Positions 8,112-16,239 of a DNA stretch of 64,000 bases are shown piece by piece; position 1 is the stretch's first letter; every line of letters starts with the position of its first letter. The notes below the pieces were generated by a model. That model searched no databases, was not told the DNA's origin, and saw only the letters and a program-made list of their open reading frames with translations. The position numbers and the translations under genes are program-made. This stretch comes from Streptomyces sp. NBC_00344 (GTDB lineage: Bacteria; Actinomycetota; Actinomycetes; Streptomycetales; Streptomycetaceae). Where the stretch lies: contig NZ_CP107996.1 in NCBI RefSeq assembly GCF_036088315.1, positions 2,438,501 through 2,502,500 of the forward strand, read 5' to 3'.

Positions 8112-9104
8112 GTGAAGTCCCGACGATCCACCCGCGCCTGGTGCGCCACCGCGGTGGCCGCGCTCGCCGCCGCCCTCACCTTCGCAGGCACGACGGCCCA
8201 CGCCACGGAAACCGCAGCGGCCCCACCCGCGCACGCCGTGACCGGCTACTGGCAGAACTTCAACAACGGCGCGACCGTTCAGAAGCTCAGCGACGTCCCC
8301 GCCGACTACGACATCATCGCGGTCGCCTTCGCCGACACCGGCGCCGCACCCGGCGCGGTCACCTTCAGCCTGGACTCGGCCGGACTGGGCGGCTACACCG
8401 CCGACCAGTTCAAGGCGGACATCAAGGCCAAGCAGGCGGCGGGCAAGTCGGTCGTCATCTCCATCGGCGGCCAGAACGGCACCGTCTCGGTCACCGACTC
8501 GGCGTCGGCGGCCAACTTCGCCGACTCGGTCTACTCGCTGATGCAGGAGTACGGCTTCGACGGGGTGGACATCGACCTCGAGAACGGCATCAACTCCACC
8601 TACATGTCGCAGGCGCTGAAGTCGCTGTCGGCCAAGGCGGGCTCGGGCCTGGTCATCACCATGGCCCCGCAGACCATCGACATGCAGTCCACGTCGACCG
8701 AATACTTCAAGACGGCTCTCGCCGTCAAGGACATCCTGACGGTCGTCAACATGCAGTACTACAACAGCGGTTCGATGCTCGGCTGCGACGGCAAGGTCTA
8801 CGCCCAGGGCTCGGTCGACTTCCTCACCGCGCTCGCCTGTATCCAGCTGGAAGGCGGCCTCGACCCGTCCCAGGTCGGCCTCGGCCTGCCGGCGTCGTCG
8901 AGCGCGGCGGGCAGCGGGTACGTCGCGCCGGGTGTCGTCAACGATGCGCTGGACTGCCTCGCCAAGGGCACCGGCTGCGGTTCCTTCAAACCCTCCACGA
9001 CCTACCCGGGCCTGCGCGGCGCGATGACCTGGTCCACCAACTGGGACGCCGCATCGGGCAACGCCTGGTCGGGTGCGGTCGGATCGCACGTCCACGGCAT
9101 GTAG
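8112..9104 (+). CDS. Secreted GH18 chitinase
   Basis: 330 residues from a GTG at 8112, six bases after GGAGG. The N-terminus KSRRSTRAW followed by a hydrophobic stretch ending in TTAHA is a Sec or Tat-like signal peptide; there is no separate chitin-binding domain. The catalytic motif DGVDIDLE (DxxDxDxE) of glycoside hydrolase family 18 is intact, as are GYWQNF near the start of the barrel and the late MQYYN. It hydrolyses chitin outside the cell. Single-gene transcription behind a DasR-type operator is expected. Confidence 0.93.
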   Translation: MKSRRSTRAWCATAVAALAAALTFAGTTAHATETAAAPPAHAVTGYWQNFNNGATVQKLSDVPADYDIIAVAFADTGAAPGAVTFSLDSAGLGGYTADQFKADIKAKQAAGKSVVISIGGQNGTVSVTDSASAANFADSVYSLMQEYGFDGVDIDLENGINSTYMSQALKSLSAKAGSGLVITMAPQTIDMQSTSTEYFKTALAVKDILTVVNMQYYNSGSMLGCDGKVYAQGSVDFLTALACIQLEGGLDPSQVGLGLPASSSAAGSGYVAPGVVNDALDCLAKGTGCGSFKPSTTYPGLRGAMTWSTNWDAASGNAWSGAVGSHVHGM

Positions 9105-9234
9105 CGGCCGGAGCACCGCCCGGCCGCGACGCCGCCGCTCCCCCGGCGGCCCGCGGCCGGCACCTGGCCGCTCCGGGGCCGGCCGTCCGGGCCCCGCGTC
9201 AGGACGTGCGAGGCCCGATGGGCGGCGCCCCGCG

Positions 9235-9795
9235 TCAGGACCCGCGGCCCGCGAGGTAGAACCCCAGCACCTGGGCCAGCTCCGTGAACCACGTCTGCAG
9301 CTTGGCCTGGTTGCGAGCGGTCACCGCCGCCTCGAAGAACCTGCCGTCCGGCAGCACGACGGCCACCATGAGGACGTTCCCGAACGGGCCGCGCTTGTAG
9401 TGGACGTGCTGGATCTGCCGCCAGGCGAAGTCCGCGGTCCTGCCGTGCTGCTCGAAGGACACACCTTCGGCGTCGATCACGACGGCGTTCCTGGGGTCCG
9501 TCGCCAGAAACTCCGGGCCCGCCGGGGCAGCTGCGGAACCGGTCGCCTGTGCCGGCACGGGCACACCACCCGGCGCCGGCACAGCACCCGGCGCGTACAC
9601 CGGGGGCGGACCGAAGCCCTGCGGGGGCGGTGGGCCGAAGCCCTGCTGGGGTGGAGGGTACGAACCCGCCGGCCTACCGCCCCCGATATCCGCCCTGTTC
9701 CATGCGCCAGCCCCTCCGGCCTCGACTGCGCCCCAGTATGACCGGCCGCACGGCGGCGCCCACCGTTCCCCCGGGTGGGCGCCGCCGGCGGTCAT
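9235..9795 (-). CDS. Hypothetical protein with Pro/Gly-rich N-terminus; 5' end uncertain, possible frameshift
   Basis: The open frame gives 186 residues: a Pro/Gly/Gln-rich low-complexity N-terminal half (repeats of GFGPPP) and a conserved-looking globular C-terminal half (about residues 100-180). The first ATG (9795) lies upstream of a strong terminator hairpin (9751-9787) and is an unlikely start. A better initiation site, ATG at 9703 with GGAGG about nine bases upstream, is one frame off and reads MEQGGYRGR before a stop. A single-base indel in the G-rich stretch near 9680 would join the two. Function unknown; no signal peptide or membrane helix. Confidence 0.6.
   Translation of the reverse strand: MTAGGAHPGERWAPPCGRSYWGAVEAGGAGAWNRADIGGGRPAGSYPPPQQGFGPPPPQGFGPPPVYAPGAVPAPGGVPVPAQATGSAAAPAGPEFLATDPRNAVVIDAEGVSFEQHGRTADFAWRQIQHVHYKRGPFGNVLMVAVVLPDGRFFEAAVTARNQAKLQTWFTELAQVLGFYLAGRGS
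9751..9787 (-). terminator. Hairpin terminator after the trypsin-like protease gene
   Basis: Perfect 14-bp stem (9751-9764 with 9774-9787) around a 9-base loop, lying 27 bp past the protease stop codon. It also falls inside the nominal first codons of the downstream open frame, arguing that that gene starts further left. Confidence 0.75.
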
Positions 9796-9813
9796 GCTGG
9801 TACCGCGCCGCTG

Positions 9814-10653
9814 TTACGGCTTGGGCAGCGTGCAGCCCGCACGGCTCAGGTCGATCTTGCTGCCGGCCCCGACGCACGGAACGATCCCGTACGTCTCCTC
9901 CGCGTAGTTGATGCCCTGACGGACCGTCACTTTACCGTTCTCGTCCACCTCGCACGGGTTGTTCTCCGTGCACTGCCCGCCGTCCTCGTTACCCGTGTTG
10001 TTGACGGCGACGACCTTGCCGGTGGCGGGGTCGATCACCGGCGAGCCCGATGTGCCGCCGATGGTGTTGCATGCCGAGGTGTAGCGGACCGAGTCCTTCC
10101 AGGTCCAGTCACCCTCCTTGAGGCGGTAGGCGAAGCCGTCCACGTTGCAGCTGTAGATCTTCTTCCAGTACCCGGAGACCACGCTGATGGCGCTGCCCTG
10201 AGTGGGATGTGCGGCGTTGAGCTCCAGCGCCGCGATCCCGTACTTGCTCTGTATCTGGGCGTAGGTGGAGGTGAGCTGGTACAGCGAGATGTCCGTGTCG
10301 GTCATCGTCGCGTACGCCACCTTGCTCGCCCTGAGCGTGCCCGCCCGGTTTCCGGCCGAGTTCAGCAGCGTGAAGCTCCGGGTGGACGGCTGGTCGGTGA
10401 TGACCTCACCCGCGGCCGGGAAGCCGCTTTCCAGGCAGTGCCCGTTGGAGAGCACCAGCGCAGGGTCGCCGGACTGGGAGCCGGGCATACGGACGACGGA
10501 GCCCGAGCAGTTGCTCAGCGCCACCGTCCCGGCGAAATTGACGGCTTTCGCCGCGGGCCGGTGCGAGACGGCCGTAGGTGTCGCTGCCGCGGGTACAGCT
10601 GCCGCGCCCGTCAGGAAAAGGGCGAGCAGTGCACCGGCGAGAGGCTTCTTCAT
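9814..10653 (-). CDS. Secreted trypsin-like (S1 family) serine protease
   Basis: 279 residues with a classical signal peptide (MKKPLAGALLALFLTGAAAVPAAA). The catalytic residues are recognisable: His in LSNGHCLE, Asp in TDTDISLYQL, and Ser in GGTSGSPV. Several Cys suggest disulfides in the secreted enzyme. GAGGGGA precedes the ATG. No propeptide of the alpha-lytic type is evident, so it resembles the short extracellular trypsin-like proteases of Streptomyces. Substrate unknown. Likely monocistronic. Confidence 0.9.
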   Translation of the reverse strand: MKKPLAGALLALFLTGAAAVPAAATPTAVSHRPAAKAVNFAGTVALSNCSGSVVRMPGSQSGDPALVLSNGHCLESGFPAAGEVITDQPSTRSFTLLNSAGNRAGTLRASKVAYATMTDTDISLYQLTSTYAQIQSKYGIAALELNAAHPTQGSAISVVSGYWKKIYSCNVDGFAYRLKEGDWTWKDSVRYTSACNTIGGTSGSPVIDPATGKVVAVNNTGNEDGGQCTENNPCEVDENGKVTVRQGINYAEETYGIVPCVGAGSKIDLSRAGCTLPKP

Positions 10654-10818
10654 GTGGGGGTCCCCTCTTGTGACCGAAGTTCTTTCGGTTTGGCATGCGC
10701 ATTGTCAACGCAAGAGGGACTCGCAGGGAAGGGCGCCTCGCCGCCAAGCACCGGACAGTTGCGCCCGTCCCGCTCGCACCCCTCCCGGCCGGTGGAGTGC
10801 CGCCCGCCGGCGACACTA

Positions 10819-10831
10819 TATAATTTCAATA
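10819..10831 (+). promoter_or_regulatory. TATAAT promoter giving a leaderless marR transcript
   Basis: A perfect TATAAT at 10819-10824, in a rare AT-rich island, ends six bases before the ATG at 10831, so transcription is expected to start at or next to the A of the start codon. No ribosome site is present. The surrounding sequence has rough dyad symmetry and may also bind the MarR product. Confidence 0.65.
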
Positions 10832-11289
10832 TGCATCTATCTCCCGTCCCCGACGAGCAGCGAATCGAGGACGCCGCCCGAGGACTCCTGCGGGGCATCG
10901 GGCGGCTCTCCCAAGCGCTCTTCCGGGCCGGGGATTTCGGGCTGCCGCGCAGCCACACCGCCGTACTCGACGCCCTTGAGCCCGGTCCGCGGCGGGTCAC
11001 CGGGATCGCCGCACACACCGGCCTCGCCCAGCCCCGGGTGACCGTCGTCCTCCAGGAGTTGGAGGAGCGCGGGCTCACCGAGCGAGAGCGCTGCTCCCGG
11101 GACCGGCGCGCCGTGGAGGCTTCGCTCACCCCCGCGGGCCGGGAGCTGCTGGAACGGGCACGGCAGCGGATGGCCTCGGCTCTCCTCGAGGGGCTGCGTA
11201 CGAACGTCGACTCCCCCGAGCAGGCTGTGGGCCTGGCCCGGGATGCGGTATCCACCCTTCTGCACGCCGTCGAACCGGAGGTCAGTTGA
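10831..11289 (+). CDS. MarR-family transcriptional regulator
   Basis: 152 residues from the ATG at 10831. Winged-helix features include GIAAHTGLAQPRVTVVLQEL (recognition helix) and the wing SRDRRAVEASLTPAGREL, diagnostic of MarR proteins. The stop overlaps the TTG start of the FUSC-type membrane protein as TTGA, so it probably represses its own operon and responds to a compound handled by that protein. The longer open frame upstream of 10831 runs antisense through the protease gene and is not real. Confidence 0.88.
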   Translation: MHLSPVPDEQRIEDAARGLLRGIGRLSQALFRAGDFGLPRSHTAVLDALEPGPRRVTGIAAHTGLAQPRVTVVLQELEERGLTERERCSRDRRAVEASLTPAGRELLERARQRMASALLEGLRTNVDSPEQAVGLARDAVSTLLHAVEPEVS

Positions 11290-14129
11290 CCACCCCAGCC
11301 ACCGAAGCCCTCGACCCCGCCGCCGGAAAGGAGGGGAGCCGCCCACCCCGTACGGGAGGCGCCGTCGCGCCCCGCCGGGTCGGGGGTCCGAGACGCTGGT
11401 GGGACAGTGTGCTCGCGGCCGACCCCGGTCTCGGCCAGCTGCAGGCCGGATGGCGTTCGCTGGTCTCGGTCACCACCGGCCTCGGGGTCGGTTACGGGAT
11501 GTCCGTCGCCCTGGCCCTTCCGGCCATGCTCGGCATGATGGTCGGCGGCATGATGGGGCTGATGAGCGCGTTCGTCATCGCCGAGAACACGCCGCTCAGG
11601 CTGACCCGCGCCGTCCTGTGGATGCCGTTCCCCTACTCCGCCGTCCTGCCGCTCGCCGCGTGGCTGCACCAGGACCGCGCGCTGGAACTCACCCTGATGG
11701 TTGCGGCGCTCGCGCTGACGTTCTTCCTCGCGCGGTTCGGATCGCTGGCGCTGCTCACCGGCATGATGCTCTTCAACTCCTTCATGGTCGGCATCATGGC
11801 GAACATCCCGCTGAACCTGTGCGGGAAACTGTTCGTCGTGGCCGTGGTGGGCTCAGCCGCCATCCTCGCCGCCCGTCTGGTGCTCTGCTGTCCGATGCCC
11901 CGCGAGGATCTGCTGCGCACCCAGCGCGCGTTCGTCGTCGAGGCACGCCGGGTCGGTGACGCCGCTACCGCGGCGCTGGACCCCGACGCCGATCACGACG
12001 TCGCCATCAGGCGCATGCGGCGGAGCCTGCGCCGTCTCAACATCACCACCCTCACCATCGACGGCCGCCTCGCCCAGCCCGAGGTCTCCGCCGCCCCCCA
12101 CACCGCCGAACTGCTCCACCAGTACCTCTTCGACGCCGAACTCGCCCTGCAGGGCATCGGCCAGGCGGTGCAGCGGCTCGCCCGGCTGCCCGTGCCCCCG
12201 CACCTTCGCGAGGCGATGGTCGTGGCGCTGGTCGTGGCCCGGGACACACCGCTCGGCCGGGCCGACGCACTGCACCCGGCGGCCCGGCTCATCCAGCAGC
12301 AGGCCGGCGATGTCCTCGGCGACCGGGGCGCCGGTCCCGACGAGGCCGAGGCCGCGGTGCTGGCCCGTCGCGTCGGTCACCTCCTGGACTCGCTCGCCGA
12401 CTCCCTGGCGCACTGGCTCGACCTCGGCTGGAACGCGCCGAGGACACGGGCGAAGGTTCCCTTCCAGCCCACTGTCGCACTGGAGCAGAACCGGCCGGCC
12501 GGGACCGGCGCCGTCGCCCGACGGATCGCGGCGGCCCAGGAGCTGAAGGGATGGCGGCGAGTCGTCCCGTACATACGCGTACCGCTGCACGCGGCGGTCG
12601 CCTGCGCGATCGTCTGCCCGATCACCGATGCCATCGACCCCCGGCGCTTCTACTGGGGCCTGGTCGGCGTGATGATCACTCTGTTCGGTACCAACACCAC
12701 GCACGAACGGCTGCGCAAGCTCGCCCACCGGATGGCCGGCACGGTCGTGGGCGCGGTACTCGGCATCTGGCTGCTCCATCTGATCGGCCCCGGTCACATC
12801 TACGGGACCTTGCTGGTCATCGTGGCGGGACTGGCGCTCGGCGCCTGGGGCATGCAACGCCAGTACGCTTACTGGGTCGTGGGACTCGTCACCGCTCTCG
12901 TCCAGCTCTACGGCATGTCCACCCCCTACAGCGGGATGGACCACCTGCTGGCCGAGCGTCTGCTGGACAACGGAATCGGAATACTCGTCGCCACCGCCTG
13001 CGCCGCACTCATCTTCCCGCTCACCACCCGCAAGATCGCCCAGGAGGCCGACCGCGGCTATGTCGCGGCGCTGGAGCACCTGGTGTCCCAGATCCACCAG
13101 CGGTGGGAGGACCCGGAAGCACCCGTCCGGCTGCGCGGCGCGGCCCGCGGGGTCGACGCGGCGCTGTTCCAGGTCCGCAGCGTGGCCCGGCCGCTGGTCC
13201 GGATGCCGCTGGGCATCCGGGGACCCGGCGCGGAGAACCGGCTCGCACTGCTCGCCACGGCCACCGCGCACGCACGGGCACTCGCCGCAGCGGCCGACAT
13301 CGACATCGACCTCGGGCCCCGGCTCACCGGGCACATCGAACGGATCACTCAGACCTTCCTGGAGTCCCTGCACGCGCTCGACCGGCGCTTCTCGACCGGC
13401 GGGCCCGGCGGCACCTGGGTCCGGGTGAGCCCACTCGTCCGGGAACTCGAATCACAGCTGAGCGCCGCGGCCGGTCCCCGCGCCGAGCGGCTGCGCACGG
13501 CGCTCAGGGAACTGGCGGCGCTGGACGAGGCGCTGGCCGGATTCGCCGAGGGCGACGGTCTGCAGACCGTCACAGCCTCCACCGAGCAGCATTCCGCGCC
13601 CGCCGAAGCCCCGCGGACACCGCCCGCCACGCCGCGTGAACGCCGTACCCAGGAGGTCCTGGCAGCCTGGGCCACACATACCCGGCAGGGCGACGGGCGG
13701 AATCCGGGCAGGGCACCGGGAGCGCGCGGACCGGTTGCGGCCGGCACAGCGCAGCCGGCCGTGACCGGAACACCCGTCCCTTCCCGCGACGCGGTACCGG
13801 ACGCGGTGACCGCTGCGCACAGGGAGGGCGCCGGCCAGGGCCGGACGCGGAATGCCGGGGGCTCCGTCACGGTCAGCGGGTACCTGCGGTGTCCGGTGCA
13901 CCCCGCCGACTGCGATGCGTGGATCACGGTGGTCGGTGCCCGGGGCAAGCGCTGGGCACGAGTCCGCGCAGTCGCGGGCCGCTACCGGATCACCGGACTG
14001 GCACCCGGCACCTACACACTCATCGCTGCCGGTTCGGCGCACACTCCGCGCGCGGAGTTCCTCTCGGTGAAGCTCCCGGCGGGCGAGATGCACCACGACA
14101 TCCAGCTGGCGCCCGCGTCACGGGACTGA
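11286..14129 (+). CDS. FUSC-family membrane protein with C-terminal carboxypeptidase-regulatory-like domain
   Basis: 947 residues from a TTG at 11286. Two blocks of membrane helices (about residues 60-205 and 420-590) are separated and followed by long cytoplasmic helical segments, the FUSC/aromatic-acid-exporter plan. The last ~80 residues (VTVSGYLRCPVHPADCDAW to the end, including GRYRITGLAPGTYTL) resemble a beta-sandwich CarboxypepD-regulatory-like domain, reached through a low-complexity Pro/Ala/Arg linker. Coupling to marR suggests efflux of an aromatic or other toxic compound. The C-terminal domain is unusual for FUSC proteins. Confidence 0.82.
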   Translation: MTTPATEALDPAAGKEGSRPPRTGGAVAPRRVGGPRRWWDSVLAADPGLGQLQAGWRSLVSVTTGLGVGYGMSVALALPAMLGMMVGGMMGLMSAFVIAENTPLRLTRAVLWMPFPYSAVLPLAAWLHQDRALELTLMVAALALTFFLARFGSLALLTGMMLFNSFMVGIMANIPLNLCGKLFVVAVVGSAAILAARLVLCCPMPREDLLRTQRAFVVEARRVGDAATAALDPDADHDVAIRRMRRSLRRLNITTLTIDGRLAQPEVSAAPHTAELLHQYLFDAELALQGIGQAVQRLARLPVPPHLREAMVVALVVARDTPLGRADALHPAARLIQQQAGDVLGDRGAGPDEAEAAVLARRVGHLLDSLADSLAHWLDLGWNAPRTRAKVPFQPTVALEQNRPAGTGAVARRIAAAQELKGWRRVVPYIRVPLHAAVACAIVCPITDAIDPRRFYWGLVGVMITLFGTNTTHERLRKLAHRMAGTVVGAVLGIWLLHLIGPGHIYGTLLVIVAGLALGAWGMQRQYAYWVVGLVTALVQLYGMSTPYSGMDHLLAERLLDNGIGILVATACAALIFPLTTRKIAQEADRGYVAALEHLVSQIHQRWEDPEAPVRLRGAARGVDAALFQVRSVARPLVRMPLGIRGPGAENRLALLATATAHARALAAAADIDIDLGPRLTGHIERITQTFLESLHALDRRFSTGGPGGTWVRVSPLVRELESQLSAAAGPRAERLRTALRELAALDEALAGFAEGDGLQTVTASTEQHSAPAEAPRTPPATPRERRTQEVLAAWATHTRQGDGRNPGRAPGARGPVAAGTAQPAVTGTPVPSRDAVPDAVTAAHREGAGQGRTRNAGGSVTVSGYLRCPVHPADCDAWITVVGARGKRWARVRAVAGRYRITGLAPGTYTLIAAGSAHTPRAEFLSVKLPAGEMHHDIQLAPASRD

Positions 14130-14161
14130 GCCCGCGGGCGCCGGACCGGGGACGTCACGCG

Positions 14162-14197
14162 ACGGGGCGGGGCATCGCCCGCGATGCCCCGCCCCGT
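14162..14197. terminator. Bidirectional terminator between FUSC gene and gntP
   Basis: Perfect 16-bp stem (14162-14177 with 14182-14197) and 4-base loop in the 87-bp gap between two convergent genes. Confidence 0.82.
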
Positions 14198-14216
14198 ACG
14201 TAGCACCGGCCGGCCG

Positions 14217-15686
14217 CTAGATCACCAGGCTCAGCAGCCCCGCCATCACGAAGCCCGCCACCGACAGCACCGACTCCAGGACCGTCCAGGACTTCAGGGT
14301 GTCGCGTTCCGAGATGCCGAAGTACTTGGAGACCATCCAGAACCCGCCGTCGTTGACCTGCGAAGCGAAGATCGAACCGGCCGAGATCGCCATGATGATC
14401 AGGGCGAGGTGCGCCTGCGAGAGGCCCTGTCCGTCGACCAGCGGGAGCACGATGCCGGCCGTCGTCACGATCGCGACGGTCGCACTGCCCTGGGCGACCC
14501 GCAGCACCAGCGAGATCAGATAGGCGAGCACGATGACCGGCAGGCCCACGTCGTTGAAGGTCTTGGCGAGAGCGGCCGCGATGCCGCTGCCCGCGAGGAC
14601 CGCACCGAAGATGCCACCCGCACCGACCACCAGCAGGATGTTGCCGACCGGCTTGAGCGAGGCCGTGGACACCGCTTCGAGCGACTTGCGCGTCCAGCCG
14701 CGGCGGATGCCGAGTACGTAGTACGACAGCAGCAGGGCGATCGTGAGCGCCACGAAGGGGTGACCGAAGAACTCGATGACCGAACGGAGGGTCGACGGGT
14801 CCAGCGCGATCGAGGAGAAGGTGGCGAGCAGGATCAGGATCAGCGGGGTGCCGATGATGGCGAGGACCGTGCCCAGCGACACCGGCTCCTCCCGCGGCTT
14901 GACGCCGGATGCCTGCTGCTCGGCGGCGACCGCGGCCTTGGCCTCCTCGGCGGCCTCGACCATGTCCTGGGGGACCTCGACGAAGAGCCGCTTGCCGATC
15001 CAGGCGGCGTACACCCAGGCGGCGAGGACCGCGGGGATTCCGCAGGCGGCGCCGATGAGGATGACCCAGCCGAGCGACACGTGGAAGAGCGCGGCAGCGG
15101 CGACCGGGCCGGGGTGCGGGGGAAGGAATGCGTGGGTCATCGAGAGACCCGCGAGCAGCGGCATCGCGTACAGGACGATGGACTTGCCGGAACGCTTGGC
15201 CGCGGCGTAGACGATCGGCGCCAGCACGAAGATGCCGACGTCGAAGAAGACCGGGATACCGAAGATGAGGCCGGTGAGACCCATGGCGAGCGGGGCGCGC
15301 TTCTCGCCGAAGAGGTTGAGCAGGCGGCTGCTCAGCACCTCGGCGCCGCCGGACACTTCGAGCATCGCGCCGAGCATGGTGCCGAGCCCGATGATGATCG
15401 CGATGTGTCCGAGGATTCCACCCATGCCGGACTCGATCAGCGAGACGGACGTGGACTTCTGCACCGTGCCGAAGAGTTCGGTGACGGAGAGTCCGGCTCC
15501 GAGGCCGACGGCTATGGAGACGCCGAGCAGCGCGACGAACGGCTGCAGCCTGACCTTGATGATCAGGAAGAGCAGGAGGGCGATGCCCAGGACGGCGACG
15601 GTCAGCAGACCGGTGGTGCCTCCGACCAGGGCGAGCAGACCACCTGTGTGAGGTGGCGCGGCGGGGGTCTCTGCGGCGAAGTACAT
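14217..15686 (-). CDS. GntP-family permease (gluconate or related sugar-acid:H+ symporter)
   Basis: 489 residues, highly hydrophobic with about 12-14 membrane helices. Typical GntP stretches include FGIPVFFDVGIFVLAPIVYA, FLPPHPGPVAAA and IASQVNDGGFWMVSKYFG. It imports gluconate or an analogous hydroxy or keto acid. It is the last gene of the leftward arm (kinase, iclR, ridA, gntP), which suggests the imported acid is phosphorylated by the PfkB kinase. A strong hairpin separates it from ridA, so its expression may be lower or separately controlled. Confidence 0.92.
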   Translation of the reverse strand: MYFAAETPAAPPHTGGLLALVGGTTGLLTVAVLGIALLLFLIIKVRLQPFVALLGVSIAVGLGAGLSVTELFGTVQKSTSVSLIESGMGGILGHIAIIIGLGTMLGAMLEVSGGAEVLSSRLLNLFGEKRAPLAMGLTGLIFGIPVFFDVGIFVLAPIVYAAAKRSGKSIVLYAMPLLAGLSMTHAFLPPHPGPVAAAALFHVSLGWVILIGAACGIPAVLAAWVYAAWIGKRLFVEVPQDMVEAAEEAKAAVAAEQQASGVKPREEPVSLGTVLAIIGTPLILILLATFSSIALDPSTLRSVIEFFGHPFVALTIALLLSYYVLGIRRGWTRKSLEAVSTASLKPVGNILLVVGAGGIFGAVLAGSGIAAALAKTFNDVGLPVIVLAYLISLVLRVAQGSATVAIVTTAGIVLPLVDGQGLSQAHLALIIMAISAGSIFASQVNDGGFWMVSKYFGISERDTLKSWTVLESVLSVAGFVMAGLLSLVI

Positions 15687-15735
15687 CGGCGGAACTCCAT
15701 TGTTGCCTGGGGGACTTCAGGGAAGGGGGGAGCAC

Positions 15736-15781
15736 GGCACGGCGCCCTCCCGCTGCGCGGGTGGGGAACGGGCGCCGTGCC
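15736..15781 (-). terminator. Hairpin between ridA and gntP (attenuator or processing site)
   Basis: A 12-bp perfect outer stem (15736-15747 with 15770-15781), with an inner CCCGC/GCGGG stem, sits inside the operon between ridA and gntP. It may reduce read-through into gntP or stabilise the upstream message. Confidence 0.6.
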
Positions 15782-15828
15782 CTGGTGGATATGGGTGATG
15801 TGGTGCGGAGAGATCGGAGCGCTCTCGA

Positions 15829-16239
15829 TCAGCCGAGAACGGCCAGTGCGTCGATCTCGATGAGCAGCCCTGCGGGCAGACCCACGTACACGGTGGTGCG
15901 GGCCGAGGCGGGGGCCTTGAGGCCCTGCTCCTCGAAGTAGGCGTTGTAGATCTCGTTCATCTCCGCGAAGTGGTCCACGTCGGTGAGGTAGACGCGCATC
16001 ATCATCACGTCGTCCCAGCCGGCGCCGCCCTCCTCCAGGATCGCCTTGACGTTGGCGAAGGTCTGGAGGGTCTGCTCGCGCAGGGTCGGGCCTGCCGGGG
16101 TGGGCGCCTGGCCCTCGACGGCCGGCAGGAAGCCGACCTGGCCGGCGACCTGGAGGATGTTGCCCTTGCGGACACCGTGCGAGAACTTCGCCGGCGGTGC
16201 GGTGTGGGTGGAGGGGGTGAGGGCGGTCTTCTCGGTCAT
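15829..16239 (-). CDS. RidA/YjgF-family reactive imine/enamine deaminase
   Basis: 136 residues from the ATG at 16239, overlapping the iclR stop as ATGA. Family features: ILQVAGQVGFLPAVEG near the start, the MMMRVYLTDVDHFAEMN segment, and the C-terminal GLPAGLLIEIDALAVL (in place of the common P-x-x-x-VEI). RidA hydrolyses enamine/imine intermediates released by PLP-dependent dehydratases, which fits the divergent D-serine-dehydratase-like gene. The Arg that binds the substrate carboxylate is probably that in SARTTVYVG. Confidence 0.9.
   Translation of the reverse strand: MTEKTALTPSTHTAPPAKFSHGVRKGNILQVAGQVGFLPAVEGQAPTPAGPTLREQTLQTFANVKAILEEGGAGWDDVMMMRVYLTDVDHFAEMNEIYNAYFEEQGLKAPASARTTVYVGLPAGLLIEIDALAVLG

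Noticed and set aside
8055..9116. Minus-strand open frame of 353 codons opposite the chitinase
   Set aside because: Antisense shadow with Arg/Gly/Asp/Val-rich translation; would also cross the chitinase promoter.
11853..13373. Minus-strand open frame of 506 codons opposite the FUSC gene
   Set aside because: Shadow of a membrane protein gene; no membrane segments or motifs.
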